The notes: a model not told the origin generated them from the letters alone. Shown: positions 38,665-48,032, numbered from the stretch's first letter. The stretch: 64,000 nucleotides of DNA from Rhodovulum kholense (GCF_003053725.1 NZ_QAYC01000016.1:1-64000), one strand, 5' to 3'. Program-made: numbers and translations.

Positions 38665-39168
38665 ATGAGTCCCGAAGAGATCGAGAAACTTCCCTATCGC
38701 CGCGGCGTCGGCGCGATGCTGGTCAATGGCGCGGGCAAGGTCTTTGTCGGCCAGCGCAAGGACTGGGCCGAGCCCGCCTGGCAGATGCCGCAGGGCGGGA
38801 TCGACAAGGGCGAAGAACCCGAAGAGGCGCTGTTGCGCGAACTTTGGGAAGAGACCGGGGTGACCGCCGATCTGGTCGAGATCCTCGCCCGGACCGCCGA
38901 CTGGGTCGATTACGACCTGCCGCCCGAATTGCTGGGCCGGGTCTGGAAGGGCAAGTATCGCGGGCAGAAACAGCTTTGGTATCTGCTGCGCTATCTGGGC
39001 CGCGACGATCAGGTGAACATCGAGACCGAGCATCCCGAGTTTTCGGCCTGGACCTGGCTCGACCCCGACGCGCTTGTCGATCACATCGTGCCGTTCAAGC
39101 GGACGCTGTACGAACAGGTGGTGGGCGAGCTGGCGCCGCGCATTCCGTCGCAGGCGGGGGCCATCTGA
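38665..39168 (+). CDS. rppH: RNA pyrophosphohydrolase (Nudix)
   Basis: 167 residues. The Nudix box [20 protein letters not shown] plus TGV is complete, after WQMPQ. RppH removes pyrophosphate from 5'-triphosphorylated mRNA, starting decay. The N-terminus [23 protein letters not shown] is typical. ATG 38665 is preferred; a GTG at 38617 overlapping the ctpA stop would add 16 residues unlike the family. Last gene of the gpmI-led operon. Confidence 0.94.
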   Translation: MSPEEIEKLPYRRGVGAMLVNGAGKVFVGQRKDWAEPAWQMPQGGIDKGEEPEEALLRELWEETGVTADLVEILARTADWVDYDLPPELLGRVWKGKYRGQKQLWYLLRYLGRDDQVNIETEHPEFSAWTWLDPDALVDHIVPFKRTLYEQVVGELAPRIPSQAGAI

Positions 39169-39269
39169 CCCCTTTCCCTTGACCGGGGCGCGGCGCGCGC
39201 CCAAGTTGGCCCCGACCGTCCGCGTCCCGTGGGCGAGCGGAGCCTTGATGCTGGAGCTTGTGTAAGGAC

Positions 39270-39321
39270 GCCCTCTGATCGTCGGAGGGCTTGAGATCGA
39301 CCCGGAGGGCCAGGAGCCCTC
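39270..39321 (+). promoter_or_regulatory. Four-armed structured leader before the YjhX-type gene
   Basis: Four arms alternate as GCCCTC (39270-39275), GAGGGC (39285-39290), GAGGGC (39305-39310) and GCCCTC (39316-39321). Arms 1-2 and 3-4 can form two hairpins, or 1-3 and 2-4 can pair instead, so two mutually exclusive folds are possible, 35 bases before the ATG of the next gene. No known riboswitch class was recognised. Confidence 0.5.
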
Positions 39322-39355
39322 GCGGGCCTTTCGTTTGCCTTGCACAGGAACTTCC

Positions 39356-39616
39356 ATGAACATCTCGAAACGCGAACAGCGCGTGCTGCACGTGCTAGCT
39401 CAGGGTGGGCGCATCGTCCATGACCGCCCCGAGGCGGGCGGCAAGATCGTGGCCATCACCTGCTTTACCCGCGACGGGCTGGTCCTGTCGGATTGCGACC
39501 TCGACGTTTTCGGCCGGCTGCGCCGCCGGCGCCTGATCGAGTCGCGCAATGGCGGCCCCTATCGCATCTCGCATCGCGGGCGGCTGAGCGTCCGGGCCCA
39601 GCCCGACAACCGCTAG
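39356..39616 (+). CDS. yjhX: YjhX-family small protein (putative toxin)
   Basis: 86 residues. MNISKREQRVLHVLAQGGRI, then ITCFTRDGLVLSDCD and LRRRRLIESRNGGPYRISHRG match the DUF2087/YjhX-type proteins annotated as putative toxins in E. coli; the fold is probably winged-helix. No antitoxin gene (such as yjhQ) is adjacent, so the toxin role is doubtful here. ATG 39356 is preceded by CAGGAACTTCC. The leader carries alternating complementary arms. Confidence 0.8.
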   Translation: MNISKREQRVLHVLAQGGRIVHDRPEAGGKIVAITCFTRDGLVLSDCDLDVFGRLRRRRLIESRNGGPYRISHRGRLSVRAQPDNR

Positions 39617-39623
39617 ACCGGGT

Positions 39624-39657
39624 CCGGGCCGCCGGGGTCAGTGCCCCGTCGGCCCGG
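39624..39657. terminator. Bidirectional hairpin between yjhX and the thioesterase
   Basis: Fourteen bases at 39624-39637 (CCGGGCCGCCGGGG) pair with 39644-39657 with a single mismatch; the loop holds the stop codon of the thioesterase on the minus strand. It lies between convergent genes. Confidence 0.65.
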
Positions 39658-40093
39658 GCCGCACCAGGGTTTCAAGCGCCGCGCGCAAAGGCGCCGCCAG
39701 CGGGCTGGGGCGCCTCGTGGCGGCATCGACATAGACATGCACGAAGACGCCCTCGGCCGCGGCGGTATCCTCGTCATTGCGAAACAGCGCGATTTCGTAG
39801 CGAACCGAGCTGCGGCCCAGATGCGCGACCCGGATCCCCGCCGTCACCAAGTCGGGAAAGGCCATTTCGGCATGGTAGCGGCAGCCGGTTTCGACCACGA
39901 GCCCGATCTGGGCGCCGCCCCGGATATCAAGCACGCCCGCCTCGATCAGCCAGCCGTTCACTGCTGTGTCGAACAGCGCGTAATGCACGACGTTGTTCAT
40001 GTGGCCGTAGATGTCGTTGTCTTCCCAGCGCGTCGTCAGGCTGCGGAAGGCCGCGAAATCGGCGCGGCGGGCGGGGGGCAGTCGGTCGGCCAT
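39638..40093 (-). CDS. Acyl-CoA thioesterase, hot-dog fold
   Basis: 151 residues of the 4-hydroxybenzoyl-CoA thioesterase type. The active-site motif RWEDNDIYGHMNN (22-34) has the catalytic aspartate and the conserved GHxNN. It hydrolyses an acyl-CoA to acid and CoA. It is the last gene of a nine-gene minus-strand series that starts with the cyclase-family gene at 48032; 14 bases separate it from the SDR gene. Substrate unknown. Confidence 0.85.
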   Translation of the reverse strand: MADRLPPARRADFAAFRSLTTRWEDNDIYGHMNNVVHYALFDTAVNGWLIEAGVLDIRGGAQIGLVVETGCRYHAEMAFPDLVTAGIRVAHLGRSSVRYEIALFRNDEDTAAAEGVFVHVYVDAATRRPSPLAAPLRAALETLVRPGPTGH

Positions 40094-40107
40094 GGGGCGC
40101 GGTCCTT

Positions 40108-40857
40108 TCAGATCGTGCGGCCGCCATCGACCTCGAGGATCACCCCGGTGATGAAATCGGCCTCGTCCGATCCGAGATAAAGCGCTGCATTGGCGACGTC
40201 ACGCGGTTGGGACAACCGCCCCAGCGGGATCGTTGCGATGAAGCGTTCGCGGTTTTCGGGGGTGTCCGGCACGCCCATGAACTGTTCCAGAAGGCCGGTC
40301 ACGCCCATCACCGGGGCGATGCCGTTGACCCGGACGCGGTCTGGCGCCAGCTCGACCGCCAGCGAGCGGGTCATCAGGTTCACCGCGCCTTTCGAGGAAT
40401 TGTACCAGGTCAGCCCGGGCCGGGGCCGGATGCCCGCAGTCGAGCCGACATTCAGCATCACCCCTCCGCCCTGCGCGCGCCAGATCGGCACGCAGACCTT
40501 GGTCATGTGAAAGATCGACAGCACGTTGATGTCGTAGATCTTGCGGAAAGTGGCCTCGTCGGTCTCCATCAGCGGCTGGTTGCGGTTGGTCCAGCCCGCG
40601 TTGTTGACGACGATGTCGAGCCGCCCGAAGGCCTCCTGCGTGGTGGCGACAGCGGCCGCGACCTCGTCGCCCTTCGAGACATCGCAGCCGATGGCCAGGG
40701 CGTTCTCGCCCAGCTCGCTGGCCACCGCCTTGGCGCGGTCGCGGTCGATGTCGACCACCGCCACACGGGCGCCCTCGCGGATATAGGTCTCGGCGATGCC
40801 CCGCCCGAAGCCCGAGGCCGCCCCCGTCACCAGTGTCGCCTTGCCGTCCAGTCTCAT
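40108..40857 (-). CDS. Short-chain dehydrogenase/reductase
   Basis: 249 residues of the classical SDR type. TGAASGFGRG (11-20) binds NAD(P); DVSKG near 59 and NNAGW at 85 are conserved; the catalytic residues are S139, Y152 and K156 (YNSSK). The C-terminal DEADFITGVILEVDGGRTI is typical of FabG-like enzymes. An aspartate after the second strand (VVDIDRD) favours NAD. It follows an aldehyde dehydrogenase by 27 bases in the same operon and probably oxidises a hydroxyl intermediate. Confidence 0.9.
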   Translation of the reverse strand: MRLDGKATLVTGAASGFGRGIAETYIREGARVAVVDIDRDRAKAVASELGENALAIGCDVSKGDEVAAAVATTQEAFGRLDIVVNNAGWTNRNQPLMETDEATFRKIYDINVLSIFHMTKVCVPIWRAQGGGVMLNVGSTAGIRPRPGLTWYNSSKGAVNLMTRSLAVELAPDRVRVNGIAPVMGVTGLLEQFMGVPDTPENRERFIATIPLGRLSQPRDVANAALYLGSDEADFITGVILEVDGGRTI

Positions 40858-40884
40858 TCAGATCTCTCCGTTCCTAGATTGGCC

Positions 40885-42339
40885 TCAGCCATGGTGCGTC
40901 ACGATGGTCTTGAGGGTGGTGAAATCATGCAGCGCGGCAAAGCCCTTCTCGCGGCCATGCCCGGATTTGCGCCGCCCGCCGAAGGGGAGTTCCACCCCGC
41001 CGCCCGCGCCATAGCCGTTGACGAAGACCTGGCCGCAGCGCATCGCCTTGGCCACCCGCTGCTGGCGCGCGCCGTCGCGGGTCCAGACGGAGGCGACAAG
41101 CCCGTAATCGGTGCCGTTCGCGATGGCGATGGCCTCTGCCTCGTCCTCGAAGGGGATCACGCAAAGGACCGGGCCGAACACCTCTTCCTGCGCGATCCGC
41201 GAGCCCGGGTCGCAGGGGCCGAAGACCGCGGGCGCGACGTAAAAGCCGTGTTCGGGCGTTCCGGGCGCGATGCGGCCCCGGGCGATCAGCGGTGCCCCGG
41301 CATTGGCGATATAGGCCTCGACGCGGGCTTTCTGCCGGGCCGAGATCAGCGGGCCCAGCACCGAGTCCTCGCCCGAGTCGGATGCCTCGATCGCCTCGAA
41401 CCGGGCCTTCAGTCCGGCCACGACCGTGTCGAACACGCCCCGCTGCACCAGCACGCGGCTGCCCGCGGAACAGGTCTGGCCGCCATTCTGGATCACAGCA
41501 TTCACAAGGACCGGCAGCGCGGCCTCGAGATCGGCATCGTCGAACACGATCTGCGGGGACTTGCCGCCCAGTTCCAGCGTGCAGCCGATGAAGTTGCGCG
41601 CGGCCTCGGTCTGGATCAGCACGCCCACCTCGGGCGAGCCGGTGAACGATATGAAGTCGATGCCCGGGTGGCGCGACAGGGCCGCGCCTGCGGTTTCGCC
41701 GCGCCCCGTGACGATGTTCAGCGCGCCCGTCGGAAACCCCGCCTCGACCGCCAGCGCCCCGATCCGGAGCGCGGTCAGGCAGGCCTCTTCGGCGGGTTTC
41801 AGCACGGCGGCATTGCCCGTCGCAAGCGCGGGCGCCACGGACCGGCCGAACATCTGCGCGGGATAGTTCCAGGGGATGATATGGCCGGTCACGCCATGCG
41901 GTTCGCGATGCAGTTCGACATTGTGGCCCTTGAGAAAGGGGATGATCTCGCCATGCAGCTTGTCGGCCGCGCCGCCGTAATATTCGAAATAGCGCGCGGT
42001 CACCGCCATGTCGGCGCGGGCCTGCCGGATCGGTTTTCCATTGTCGCGGCTTTCGAGCCGGGCCAGCGCCTCGGCCTCGTCCTCGATCCGGCGGGCGAGG
42101 CGCAGCAGAAGGCGCCCGCGTTCGGCCGCGCTCAGGCGGGACCAGTCGCCGCCTTCGAAGGCGGCGCGGGCGGCGGCGACAGCGGCGTCGACATCGTCGG
42201 GGCCGCTATCGGCGATCCGGGCGAAGGGCTGGCCGTCGATGGGCGAGATCACCTCCATCGTGGCGCCCGAGGCGGCGGGCTGCCAGACATTGCCGATCAG
42301 GTTGGCGGGCTCGGGCAGGGGCAGGTCGGTCTGGTTCAT
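40885..42339 (-). CDS. Aldehyde dehydrogenase
   Basis: 484 residues of the NAD(P)-dependent ALDH superfamily. E256 (TLELGGKSP) and the nucleophile C290 (NGGQTCSAGSR) are intact, as are IPWNYPAQ and the C-terminal FGRRKSGHGREKG-like cofactor region (PFGGRRKSGHGREKG). It oxidises an aldehyde to an acid. ATG 42339 has GAGAGG before it; an upstream ATG at 42369 is possible. It lies 13 bases after the ABC ATPase gene, so transport and oxidation are coupled. Confidence 0.92.
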   Translation of the reverse strand: MNQTDLPLPEPANLIGNVWQPAASGATMEVISPIDGQPFARIADSGPDDVDAAVAAARAAFEGGDWSRLSAAERGRLLLRLARRIEDEAEALARLESRDNGKPIRQARADMAVTARYFEYYGGAADKLHGEIIPFLKGHNVELHREPHGVTGHIIPWNYPAQMFGRSVAPALATGNAAVLKPAEEACLTALRIGALAVEAGFPTGALNIVTGRGETAGAALSRHPGIDFISFTGSPEVGVLIQTEAARNFIGCTLELGGKSPQIVFDDADLEAALPVLVNAVIQNGGQTCSAGSRVLVQRGVFDTVVAGLKARFEAIEASDSGEDSVLGPLISARQKARVEAYIANAGAPLIARGRIAPGTPEHGFYVAPAVFGPCDPGSRIAQEEVFGPVLCVIPFEDEAEAIAIANGTDYGLVASVWTRDGARQQRVAKAMRCGQVFVNGYGAGGGVELPFGGRRKSGHGREKGFAALHDFTTLKTIVTHHG

Positions 42340-42352
42340 GGCGGCCTCTCGG

Positions 42353-43027
42353 TCAGGCGGGGATGGCATGGGGGTCCGGCGCGGCGACCTCGCCGCGTTC
42401 GATCACCAGCGTGCGGTCGGCAAAGCCGCGCAGCAGCGCGGGGTTCGATTCGGTGATCAGCAGCGTCACCGTCCGGTCGGCATCGCGCAACGCGCGCAGC
42501 GCGTCGGCGTAGCGCAGGGCCAGCGCCGGGGCGAGGCCCTGGAAGGGTTCGTCCAGCATCACCAGCCGGGTGCCCAGCATCAGCGCCCGGCCCAGCGCCA
42601 CCATCTTGCCCTGACCGCCCGAGACATTGCCCGCGGGCCGGTCCTCCAACTCTTTCAACTCGGGCAGGATCGAATGGACGCGATCAAGCCTGCGCTGCGT
42701 CTCGGCCCGGTCGAGCCGGGCGTTCTGGGCGGGCAGCAGAAGGTTTTCCCCGACCGTGAAGGCCGAGAACAGCCGCCGATCCTCGGGTGCGTAGCCGATG
42801 CCGAGCCCCGGGCGGCGCGCGGGATGCATCGGCCCCAGCGGATGGCCGTCGAGCAGGATCTCGCCGGTCACGTCGGTAAAGCCCATGACCGACCGCAGAA
42901 GCGTGGTCTTGCCAGCCCCGTTGCGCCCGATCAGCGCTACGGTCTCGGCCTCGCCGATCCTGAAATTCAGCCCGCGCAGGATCGGGATCTTGCCAATGGC
43001 GGCATCGACATCGCGAAATTCCAGCAT
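42353..43027 (-). CDS. Branched-chain-type ABC transporter ATPase (LivF-like)
   Basis: 224 residues. Walker A GRNGAGKTT, signature VSGGQGKM and Walker B RLVMLDEP are present, and the short length fits the LivF member of high-affinity amide/branched-chain amino acid (HAAT) transporters. Its ATG overlaps the stop of the LivG-type gene (ATGA). Works with the LivG/LivM/LivH-type proteins and the periplasmic binding protein upstream. Confidence 0.93.
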   Translation of the reverse strand: MLEFRDVDAAIGKIPILRGLNFRIGEAETVALIGRNGAGKTTLLRSVMGFTDVTGEILLDGHPLGPMHPARRPGLGIGYAPEDRRLFSAFTVGENLLLPAQNARLDRAETQRRLDRVHSILPELKELEDRPAGNVSGGQGKMVALGRALMLGTRLVMLDEPFQGLAPALALRYADALRALRDADRTVTLLITESNPALLRGFADRTLVIERGEVAAPDPHAIPA

Positions 43028-43776
43028 CAGACGGCCTCCCCGATGACATCGCGGATGACGTCGGGATGGTCGAGGATCTCGCGAGGGGTGCCGCGCAGCT
43101 GCACATTGCCCGCGTTCCAGACCGCGACCTCTTCGGCATGGCGCTCGACGATGCCCATGTCGTGTTCGACGAAGACCGAGGTCACTTTCCGTTCGGCCAG
43201 GGCCTCGACCAGGATCTCCATGATCCGGTGCTTTTCCGAAGAGGCGACGCCCGAGGTCGGCTCGTCCATCAGCAGAAGCCGGGGCCGCAGTGCCAGCGCG
43301 ACGGCGATGTCGACCAGCTTGCGCTGGCCCTCGGGCAGCTCGACCACCGGGCGATGCGCGGCATCGGCGCATTTCACCATCTCGAGCAGGTGCATCATCT
43401 CGTCCCTCTCGGGGATGCGGTGCAGGTTCATGAACGGGTTGCGCAGCCGGTCGCGGGCGGCGACCGCGATCAGCAAGTTTTCCAGCGCGGTATGTTCGGT
43501 GAACAGCTGCGGGATCTGGAAGGCGCGGGCCACGCCCTTCTGCACGATCCGGCGCGGGGGCAGGGGTGTTACGTCCTCGCCCTCGAACAGGACCTGCCCG
43601 GCGCTGGGCTTGATCCAGCCGGTGCAGATGTTCAGGAAGGTGGTCTTGCCCGCGCCGTTCGGCCCGATGATGGCGAGGTTGCGCCCCGCCGTGATGCTCA
43701 GCGAGACGTCATTGGCCGCGATCACGCCGCCGAAGCGGATCACGAGGTTGCGGGTTTCGAGCAGCGGCGCGGTCAT
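43027..43776 (-). CDS. Branched-chain-type ABC transporter ATPase (LivG-like)
   Basis: 249 residues. Walker A GPNGAGKTTFLN, the LivG-type signature LPEGQRKLVDIA (instead of LSGGQ) and Walker B RLLLMDEPTSG are present. It energises the importer formed by the two permeases below. It overlaps both neighbours (LivM-type stop with its ATG, its stop with LivF-type ATG). Confidence 0.93.
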   Translation of the reverse strand: MTAPLLETRNLVIRFGGVIAANDVSLSITAGRNLAIIGPNGAGKTTFLNICTGWIKPSAGQVLFEGEDVTPLPPRRIVQKGVARAFQIPQLFTEHTALENLLIAVAARDRLRNPFMNLHRIPERDEMMHLLEMVKCADAAHRPVVELPEGQRKLVDIAVALALRPRLLLMDEPTSGVASSEKHRIMEILVEALAERKVTSVFVEHDMGIVERHAEEVAVWNAGNVQLRGTPREILDHPDVIRDVIGEAV

Positions 43777-44774
43777 TTGCGGCCCTCCCCGCGATGGGCA
43801 AGCGTCTCGATCATGCCGATCACGCCGCGCGGCGCGAAGAGGATGATGACCAGAAGGAAGGCGCCCAGCAGCATCTGCCAGACATCGCCCGCATAGGCCG
43901 AGGCATAGGTGCGGACCAGTTCGTAGATCAGCGCGCCGACAAAGGCGCCGCGCACCGACCCGGCCCCGCCCAGAACGGCGATGAAGACCATCTCGCCCGA
44001 GCGGATCCACCAGGCGTATTCGGGCGTGACGACGCCCTGCGTCACCCCCATCAACGCGCCGCCAATCCCGCAAAGCGCGGCTGACACGAGATACCCCCAT
44101 AACAGCGCCCGGCGCGGCGAGACGCCCAGATATTCCAGCCGGGTCTCGTTGGTCTTGAGGGTCTGGAATATCTGGCCCGCGGGTGAGGCCAGCCAGCGGA
44201 TCGTGGCCCAGCCCAGGCTCAGCACCAGAACGAGCGTGAGATAGAACAGCACCAGCTCGAAGCTTGCGCGGTCGAGCGTCATGCCCAGCACGGTCGGGCG
44301 CGGGAGGCGGATGCCGTCGGCGCCCCCGGTGATGTGGTAGAACTTCTCGAGGAAAGACCAGAAGATCATCGAGAAGGCGAGGTTCAGCATGCCGAAGAAG
44401 ATGCCGCGATAGCGCACCACGAAGAGCCCGACGCAAACCCCGGCCACGATCGCGCCCAGAAGCCCCGCCAGCAGCACCAGGGCCAGATCGGCGCCGGGCA
44501 GGGCGGTCATCAGGAAGGCCCCGGCATAGGCGGCGACGGCGAAGTAAAGCGCATGGCCGAATGACACCTGGCCCGCGCGCAGCAATACGCTGACCCCGGC
44601 CACGGCCAGCCCCTTGGCGAGCGCCAGATTGACCAGAAGCTGCAGCCCCGGCGCCCCAAGCGGCACCAGCGCCAAGAGCCCGAGTCCCGCCAGCGGCAGC
44701 ACGGTTCCGGCCATCGACAGCCCCCTTCCGGGGCCGGTCGGGCGGGCCTGGCCCAGCTCTGTCGCATGAGTCAT
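43773..44774 (-). CDS. Branched-chain-type ABC transporter permease (LivM-like)
   Basis: 333 residues with about nine membrane helices. The LivM pattern RYRGIFFGMLNLAFSMIFW and the cytoplasmic EAA-like loop NETRLEYLGVSPRR are visible. Overlaps LivG-type gene by four bases, and is 12 bases after LivH-type gene. Confidence 0.92.
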   Translation of the reverse strand: MTHATELGQARPTGPGRGLSMAGTVLPLAGLGLLALVPLGAPGLQLLVNLALAKGLAVAGVSVLLRAGQVSFGHALYFAVAAYAGAFLMTALPGADLALVLLAGLLGAIVAGVCVGLFVVRYRGIFFGMLNLAFSMIFWSFLEKFYHITGGADGIRLPRPTVLGMTLDRASFELVLFYLTLVLVLSLGWATIRWLASPAGQIFQTLKTNETRLEYLGVSPRRALLWGYLVSAALCGIGGALMGVTQGVVTPEYAWWIRSGEMVFIAVLGGAGSVRGAFVGALIYELVRTYASAYAGDVWQMLLGAFLLVIILFAPRGVIGMIETLAHRGEGRK

Positions 44775-44786
44775 TGCTGGAACTCC

Positions 44787-45692
44787 TCAGATCTTGCGGG
44801 CGGACGGGCTGCCGAAAAGGCCCTGCGGCCGCACCGACAGCACCGCGACCATGATCGCGTAGGGCACGAGCGTCGCCGCCTCGGGCCAGACATAGACGGC
44901 GAAGGACCGCCCGAGCCCGATCATCAGCGCGGTCAGCGCCGCGCCCTCGATCTGGCCAAGCCCGGCGGTCGCGACCACGGCGAAGGACAGCACGATCATG
45001 TCGGCGCCCATCCCCGGCAGGATCGAGGTGGTGGGCGAGGCCAGCGCGCCGCCCAGCCCGGCCAGCGCCGCGCCGACGATGAAGGTGAACAGGAAGACCT
45101 TGTCGGCGTCGATCCCGATCGACTGCGCCGCCTCGCGGTCCTCGGTGGTGGCGAGGATCAGCTTGCCGATGATGGTATGGCGCAGGAAAAACCGCATTCC
45201 CAGCAACAGCGCGGCGGCAACCGCGGGCAGCAGGATCAGCTGATAGACGGTATAGGTCACGCCCAGCACGGTGACATTGCCCAGAACCTGCAGCGCTGTC
45301 GCCTCGAAATAGGGCCGCGTGCCCCAGACCAGCCGCTGGACGTCCTCGAGGATCATGAAGACCGCGAAGGTGACGAGCAGCTGCAGAACCTCGGGCTTGT
45401 CGTAGATCCGGCGCAGCAAGAGCCATTCGATCGGCCCGCCCAAAAGCAGCCCGACCAGAACGGCCGAGACCAGCATCAGCGGAAAGGCGAGGATCGGCGC
45501 CAGCCCCAAGGCCAGCGCCCAGCCCGACAGCGACACGGTGGCATAGGCGCCGATCGCGTAAAGCGAGCCATGGGCGATGTTCAGGATGCGCATCACCCCG
45601 AAGATCAGGGTCAGCCCCAGCGCCACGATGAAGACGAGCGCGGCATAGGCGATGCCGTCGAAGAGCGCGAGAAGGAAAAGCGTCGGCGTCAT
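44787..45692 (-). CDS. Branched-chain-type ABC transporter permease (LivH-like)
   Basis: 301 residues with about eight membrane helices; GIAYAALVFIVALGLTLIFG near the N-terminus and the loop DREAAQSIGIDADKV are LivH-type. Forms the channel with the LivM-like protein. 59 bases separate it from the binding-protein gene before it. Confidence 0.92.
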   Translation of the reverse strand: MTPTLFLLALFDGIAYAALVFIVALGLTLIFGVMRILNIAHGSLYAIGAYATVSLSGWALALGLAPILAFPLMLVSAVLVGLLLGGPIEWLLLRRIYDKPEVLQLLVTFAVFMILEDVQRLVWGTRPYFEATALQVLGNVTVLGVTYTVYQLILLPAVAAALLLGMRFFLRHTIIGKLILATTEDREAAQSIGIDADKVFLFTFIVGAALAGLGGALASPTTSILPGMGADMIVLSFAVVATAGLGQIEGAALTALMIGLGRSFAVYVWPEAATLVPYAIMVAVLSVRPQGLFGSPSARKI

Positions 45693-45751
45693 GTCGGGTT
45701 CCGGTTGGGCAAATGCCGGCCGGACGGGGGCGCCCGTCCGGCCGTCCGGGC

Positions 45752-47038
45752 TCAGTCGGCGTAGGTGGCGACGTTGACCTGATCGAGGAAGCTCGCATCG
45801 AGCCCGCCGATCCAGTCGACCGAGACCTCTCCCACCGGCGCGGTGATATCGGCGCCGTCGAAGATCATGATGTTTTCCAGCGTCGCGAAGGGGTGATCCC
45901 CGGTCTGTACGCTGGTCGCCATCAGCTGTGCCTCGATCCCCTGATGATCCTCGCGGATCTTCACGGGACGGCCGAGCCCCTGGAATTCGAGCCCGGCCAT
46001 GGCGGCCAGCACCTGATCCTCGTCGGGCCAGTCGCCGCCATTGGCTTCGATCGCCTTCTCGTAGACCGCCTGCAGTGCGGCGAAGGCCTGCGCGGTGTGG
46101 AACACCGGATAGACCGAAATCTCGCCGGTCTTTTCCTCATAGCGCGCCATGAAGTCCTTGAAGGCATCATCGTCGCGGCGTTCGGGATGCCGGAAATAGT
46201 GATCGCCGCGCGCCCCTACGATATGGCCCGAGGGCAGGCTTGACCCCAGCCGTTCCAGCGAGGATTCGGCCAGCGGCAACACGAAGGTCGAGCTGTTCAT
46301 CAGCCCGCGCTGGGCGGCCTGCTGCACGAAGGTGTCGAGATCGCCGCCCCAGTTGGTCGACAGGATCACATCGGGCCGAAGCGCCTGCAGCCGCGAAATC
46401 TCGGTCGAGAAGTCGGGCGAGCCGAATTTCGGGAAGAACTCGCCCACCACCTTGACGTCGGGCTTCATCGCCATCAGCGCGGTGTGGAAGATGTCCCAGC
46501 TGTCGCGGCCCCAAGCATAGTCCTGATTGACGACGGCGATGGTCTTGAAATCGGGATGGGTCTTCAGCAGGTAGATCGCCGCGGCCAGCATTTCCGGCGT
46601 GGCGTTGGCCTGGGTGCGGAAAACGTATTTGTAGCTGTGTTCCTCGAAGATCTTCTGGGTGCCGCAATCCCACATGAAGTTGATGACCTTCAGGTCCTCG
46701 GCCAGCGGCGCCAGGGTCTGGCAGTTGCCCGAGGAAATCGCGGCAAACATCACGTCGGCGCCGCCCGATTCCGCGAGGCGGCGATATTCCGAGGTCAGCG
46801 TCTCGGCGCCCGCGCCCTCGTCGATGAAGCTGACCTCGACCGGCACGCCGCCGATCCCGCCCTGGGCGTTGATCGTCTCGACAAGGATCTCGGCCGCGTT
46901 CTTCGCGGGCACGCCGAAGACCGAGGCGGGCCCGGTCAGGAATGTTGTCATGCCGACCTTCAGCGACGCCGGTTTGTCGGCGGCCGCGGCGGTCAGCGGC
47001 ATCGCGGCGCAAAGCGCCGTCAGCAGCCAGGTCTTCAT
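45752..47038 (-). CDS. ABC transporter periplasmic substrate-binding protein
   Basis: 428 residues. A signal peptide ends AAAADKP (about 19-22). The body is a type I periplasmic binding fold of the LivJ/AmiC group (VGMTTFLTGPASVFGVPAKNAAEILV, core TGPASVFG). The group binds amino acids, amides, aromatic acids or urea; the ligand cannot be read here. It is larger than LivK of E. coli. Located between the cyclase-family gene and the permeases, so the ligand is probably the cyclase-family substrate or product. Confidence 0.9.
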   Translation of the reverse strand: MKTWLLTALCAAMPLTAAAADKPASLKVGMTTFLTGPASVFGVPAKNAAEILVETINAQGGIGGVPVEVSFIDEGAGAETLTSEYRRLAESGGADVMFAAISSGNCQTLAPLAEDLKVINFMWDCGTQKIFEEHSYKYVFRTQANATPEMLAAAIYLLKTHPDFKTIAVVNQDYAWGRDSWDIFHTALMAMKPDVKVVGEFFPKFGSPDFSTEISRLQALRPDVILSTNWGGDLDTFVQQAAQRGLMNSSTFVLPLAESSLERLGSSLPSGHIVGARGDHYFRHPERRDDDAFKDFMARYEEKTGEISVYPVFHTAQAFAALQAVYEKAIEANGGDWPDEDQVLAAMAGLEFQGLGRPVKIREDHQGIEAQLMATSVQTGDHPFATLENIMIFDGADITAPVGEVSVDWIGGLDASFLDQVNVATYAD

Positions 47039-47066
47039 CCGGTTTTCCTCCCTGTTTTCCGGTGCT

Positions 47067-48032
47067 TTAGCGGATCGCGATGGGGTTGATGATCATCTGT
47101 ACCGCGCCCTTGATCCGGGCCTGTCCCATCACGAACAGAAACTCGTGCACCCCGTCCCGGGCCAGCGCCCGGGTGTCCATGTTTTCAAGGATGTAGATGC
47201 CGTGCCGGGGCTGCAGGATCTGGTGGGCGCGGAACGCCATGCCGTCTTCCTCGGCGGGCACCACCTCCATGCCCCAGGTATCGGCGCCGACCGCCATCAC
47301 CCCGAGCCCGGCCAGGTATTCGGCGCCGCTGACGCCCAGCCCGGGCTCGGCCGCGCCGAAGCGGTCCGGGTCGGGCGAGGCACCGTCCAGCAGGTTCATC
47401 CAGTTCGAATTGAAAAGCACGACATCGCCCTCGCGGATCTCGACGCCCTGCGCCACGGCCGCCGCCTTCACGTCGTCGGCGGTATAGGCGGTGCCTTCCG
47501 CGACCATGTCGGTGCCGAAATGCGCGGCCATGTCCAGCATCACGCCGCGCCCGACCAGCCCCGGCAGCTTTTCCAGCCCCAGTTCGGTCAGGCCCGAGGC
47601 CTTGGCGAAATCGGGCACGGTGCGGCCGCCGTAATAGGTGTGGTCGATCCCGGCATGACCAAGCCCGTCGATCTGCGGGCCGATCCCGAGCCAGCCCATG
47701 AAGATGTCGTCGTTATAGGTGAATCGGTTCTCGCCCAGCCCATGGGTTTCCGTCTGGTTGGGTTGCAGCACCGTCACCGACAGGCTGCGCGGCGGAAAGG
47801 CGGGGGTGTCGGACCCGACGATCATCCCGAGGCTGTAGACCTTTCCCTCGGTCACCAGCCCCGCAGCCTCGCGCACCCGTTCGGGCGTCATCAGGTTGGC
47901 CGCGCCCAGTTCGTCCTCGGGGCCCCAGGGCGGGACGGCCCAGTCGGGCGTGGTGTCGTCGGCAAGGGCGGCGCTTCCCGCCGCCAGCGCAGCGCAGAAG
48001 GACGCGGCACGAAGTGTCGCCTGGCAGTTCAT
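47067..48032 (-). CDS. Exported cyclase-family metal-dependent hydrolase
   Basis: 321 residues with a signal peptide (about 1-24, ending SAALA). The cyclase/kynurenine-formamidase-like family signature is seen as DGLGHAGIDHTYY (in place of HxGTHxDxPxH), with further conserved VSGAEYLAGLGVMAVGADTWGME and GIYILENMD. Such enzymes hydrolyse amides or lactone-type bonds with a Zn or Mn centre. As it is exported and co-directional with a periplasmic binding protein 28 bases on, it may release the ABC substrate in the periplasm. First gene of the nine-gene series; divergent from an alcohol dehydrogenase. Confidence 0.82.
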   Translation of the reverse strand: MNCQATLRAASFCAALAAGSAALADDTTPDWAVPPWGPEDELGAANLMTPERVREAAGLVTEGKVYSLGMIVGSDTPAFPPRSLSVTVLQPNQTETHGLGENRFTYNDDIFMGWLGIGPQIDGLGHAGIDHTYYGGRTVPDFAKASGLTELGLEKLPGLVGRGVMLDMAAHFGTDMVAEGTAYTADDVKAAAVAQGVEIREGDVVLFNSNWMNLLDGASPDPDRFGAAEPGLGVSGAEYLAGLGVMAVGADTWGMEVVPAEEDGMAFRAHQILQPRHGIYILENMDTRALARDGVHEFLFVMGQARIKGAVQMIINPIAIR

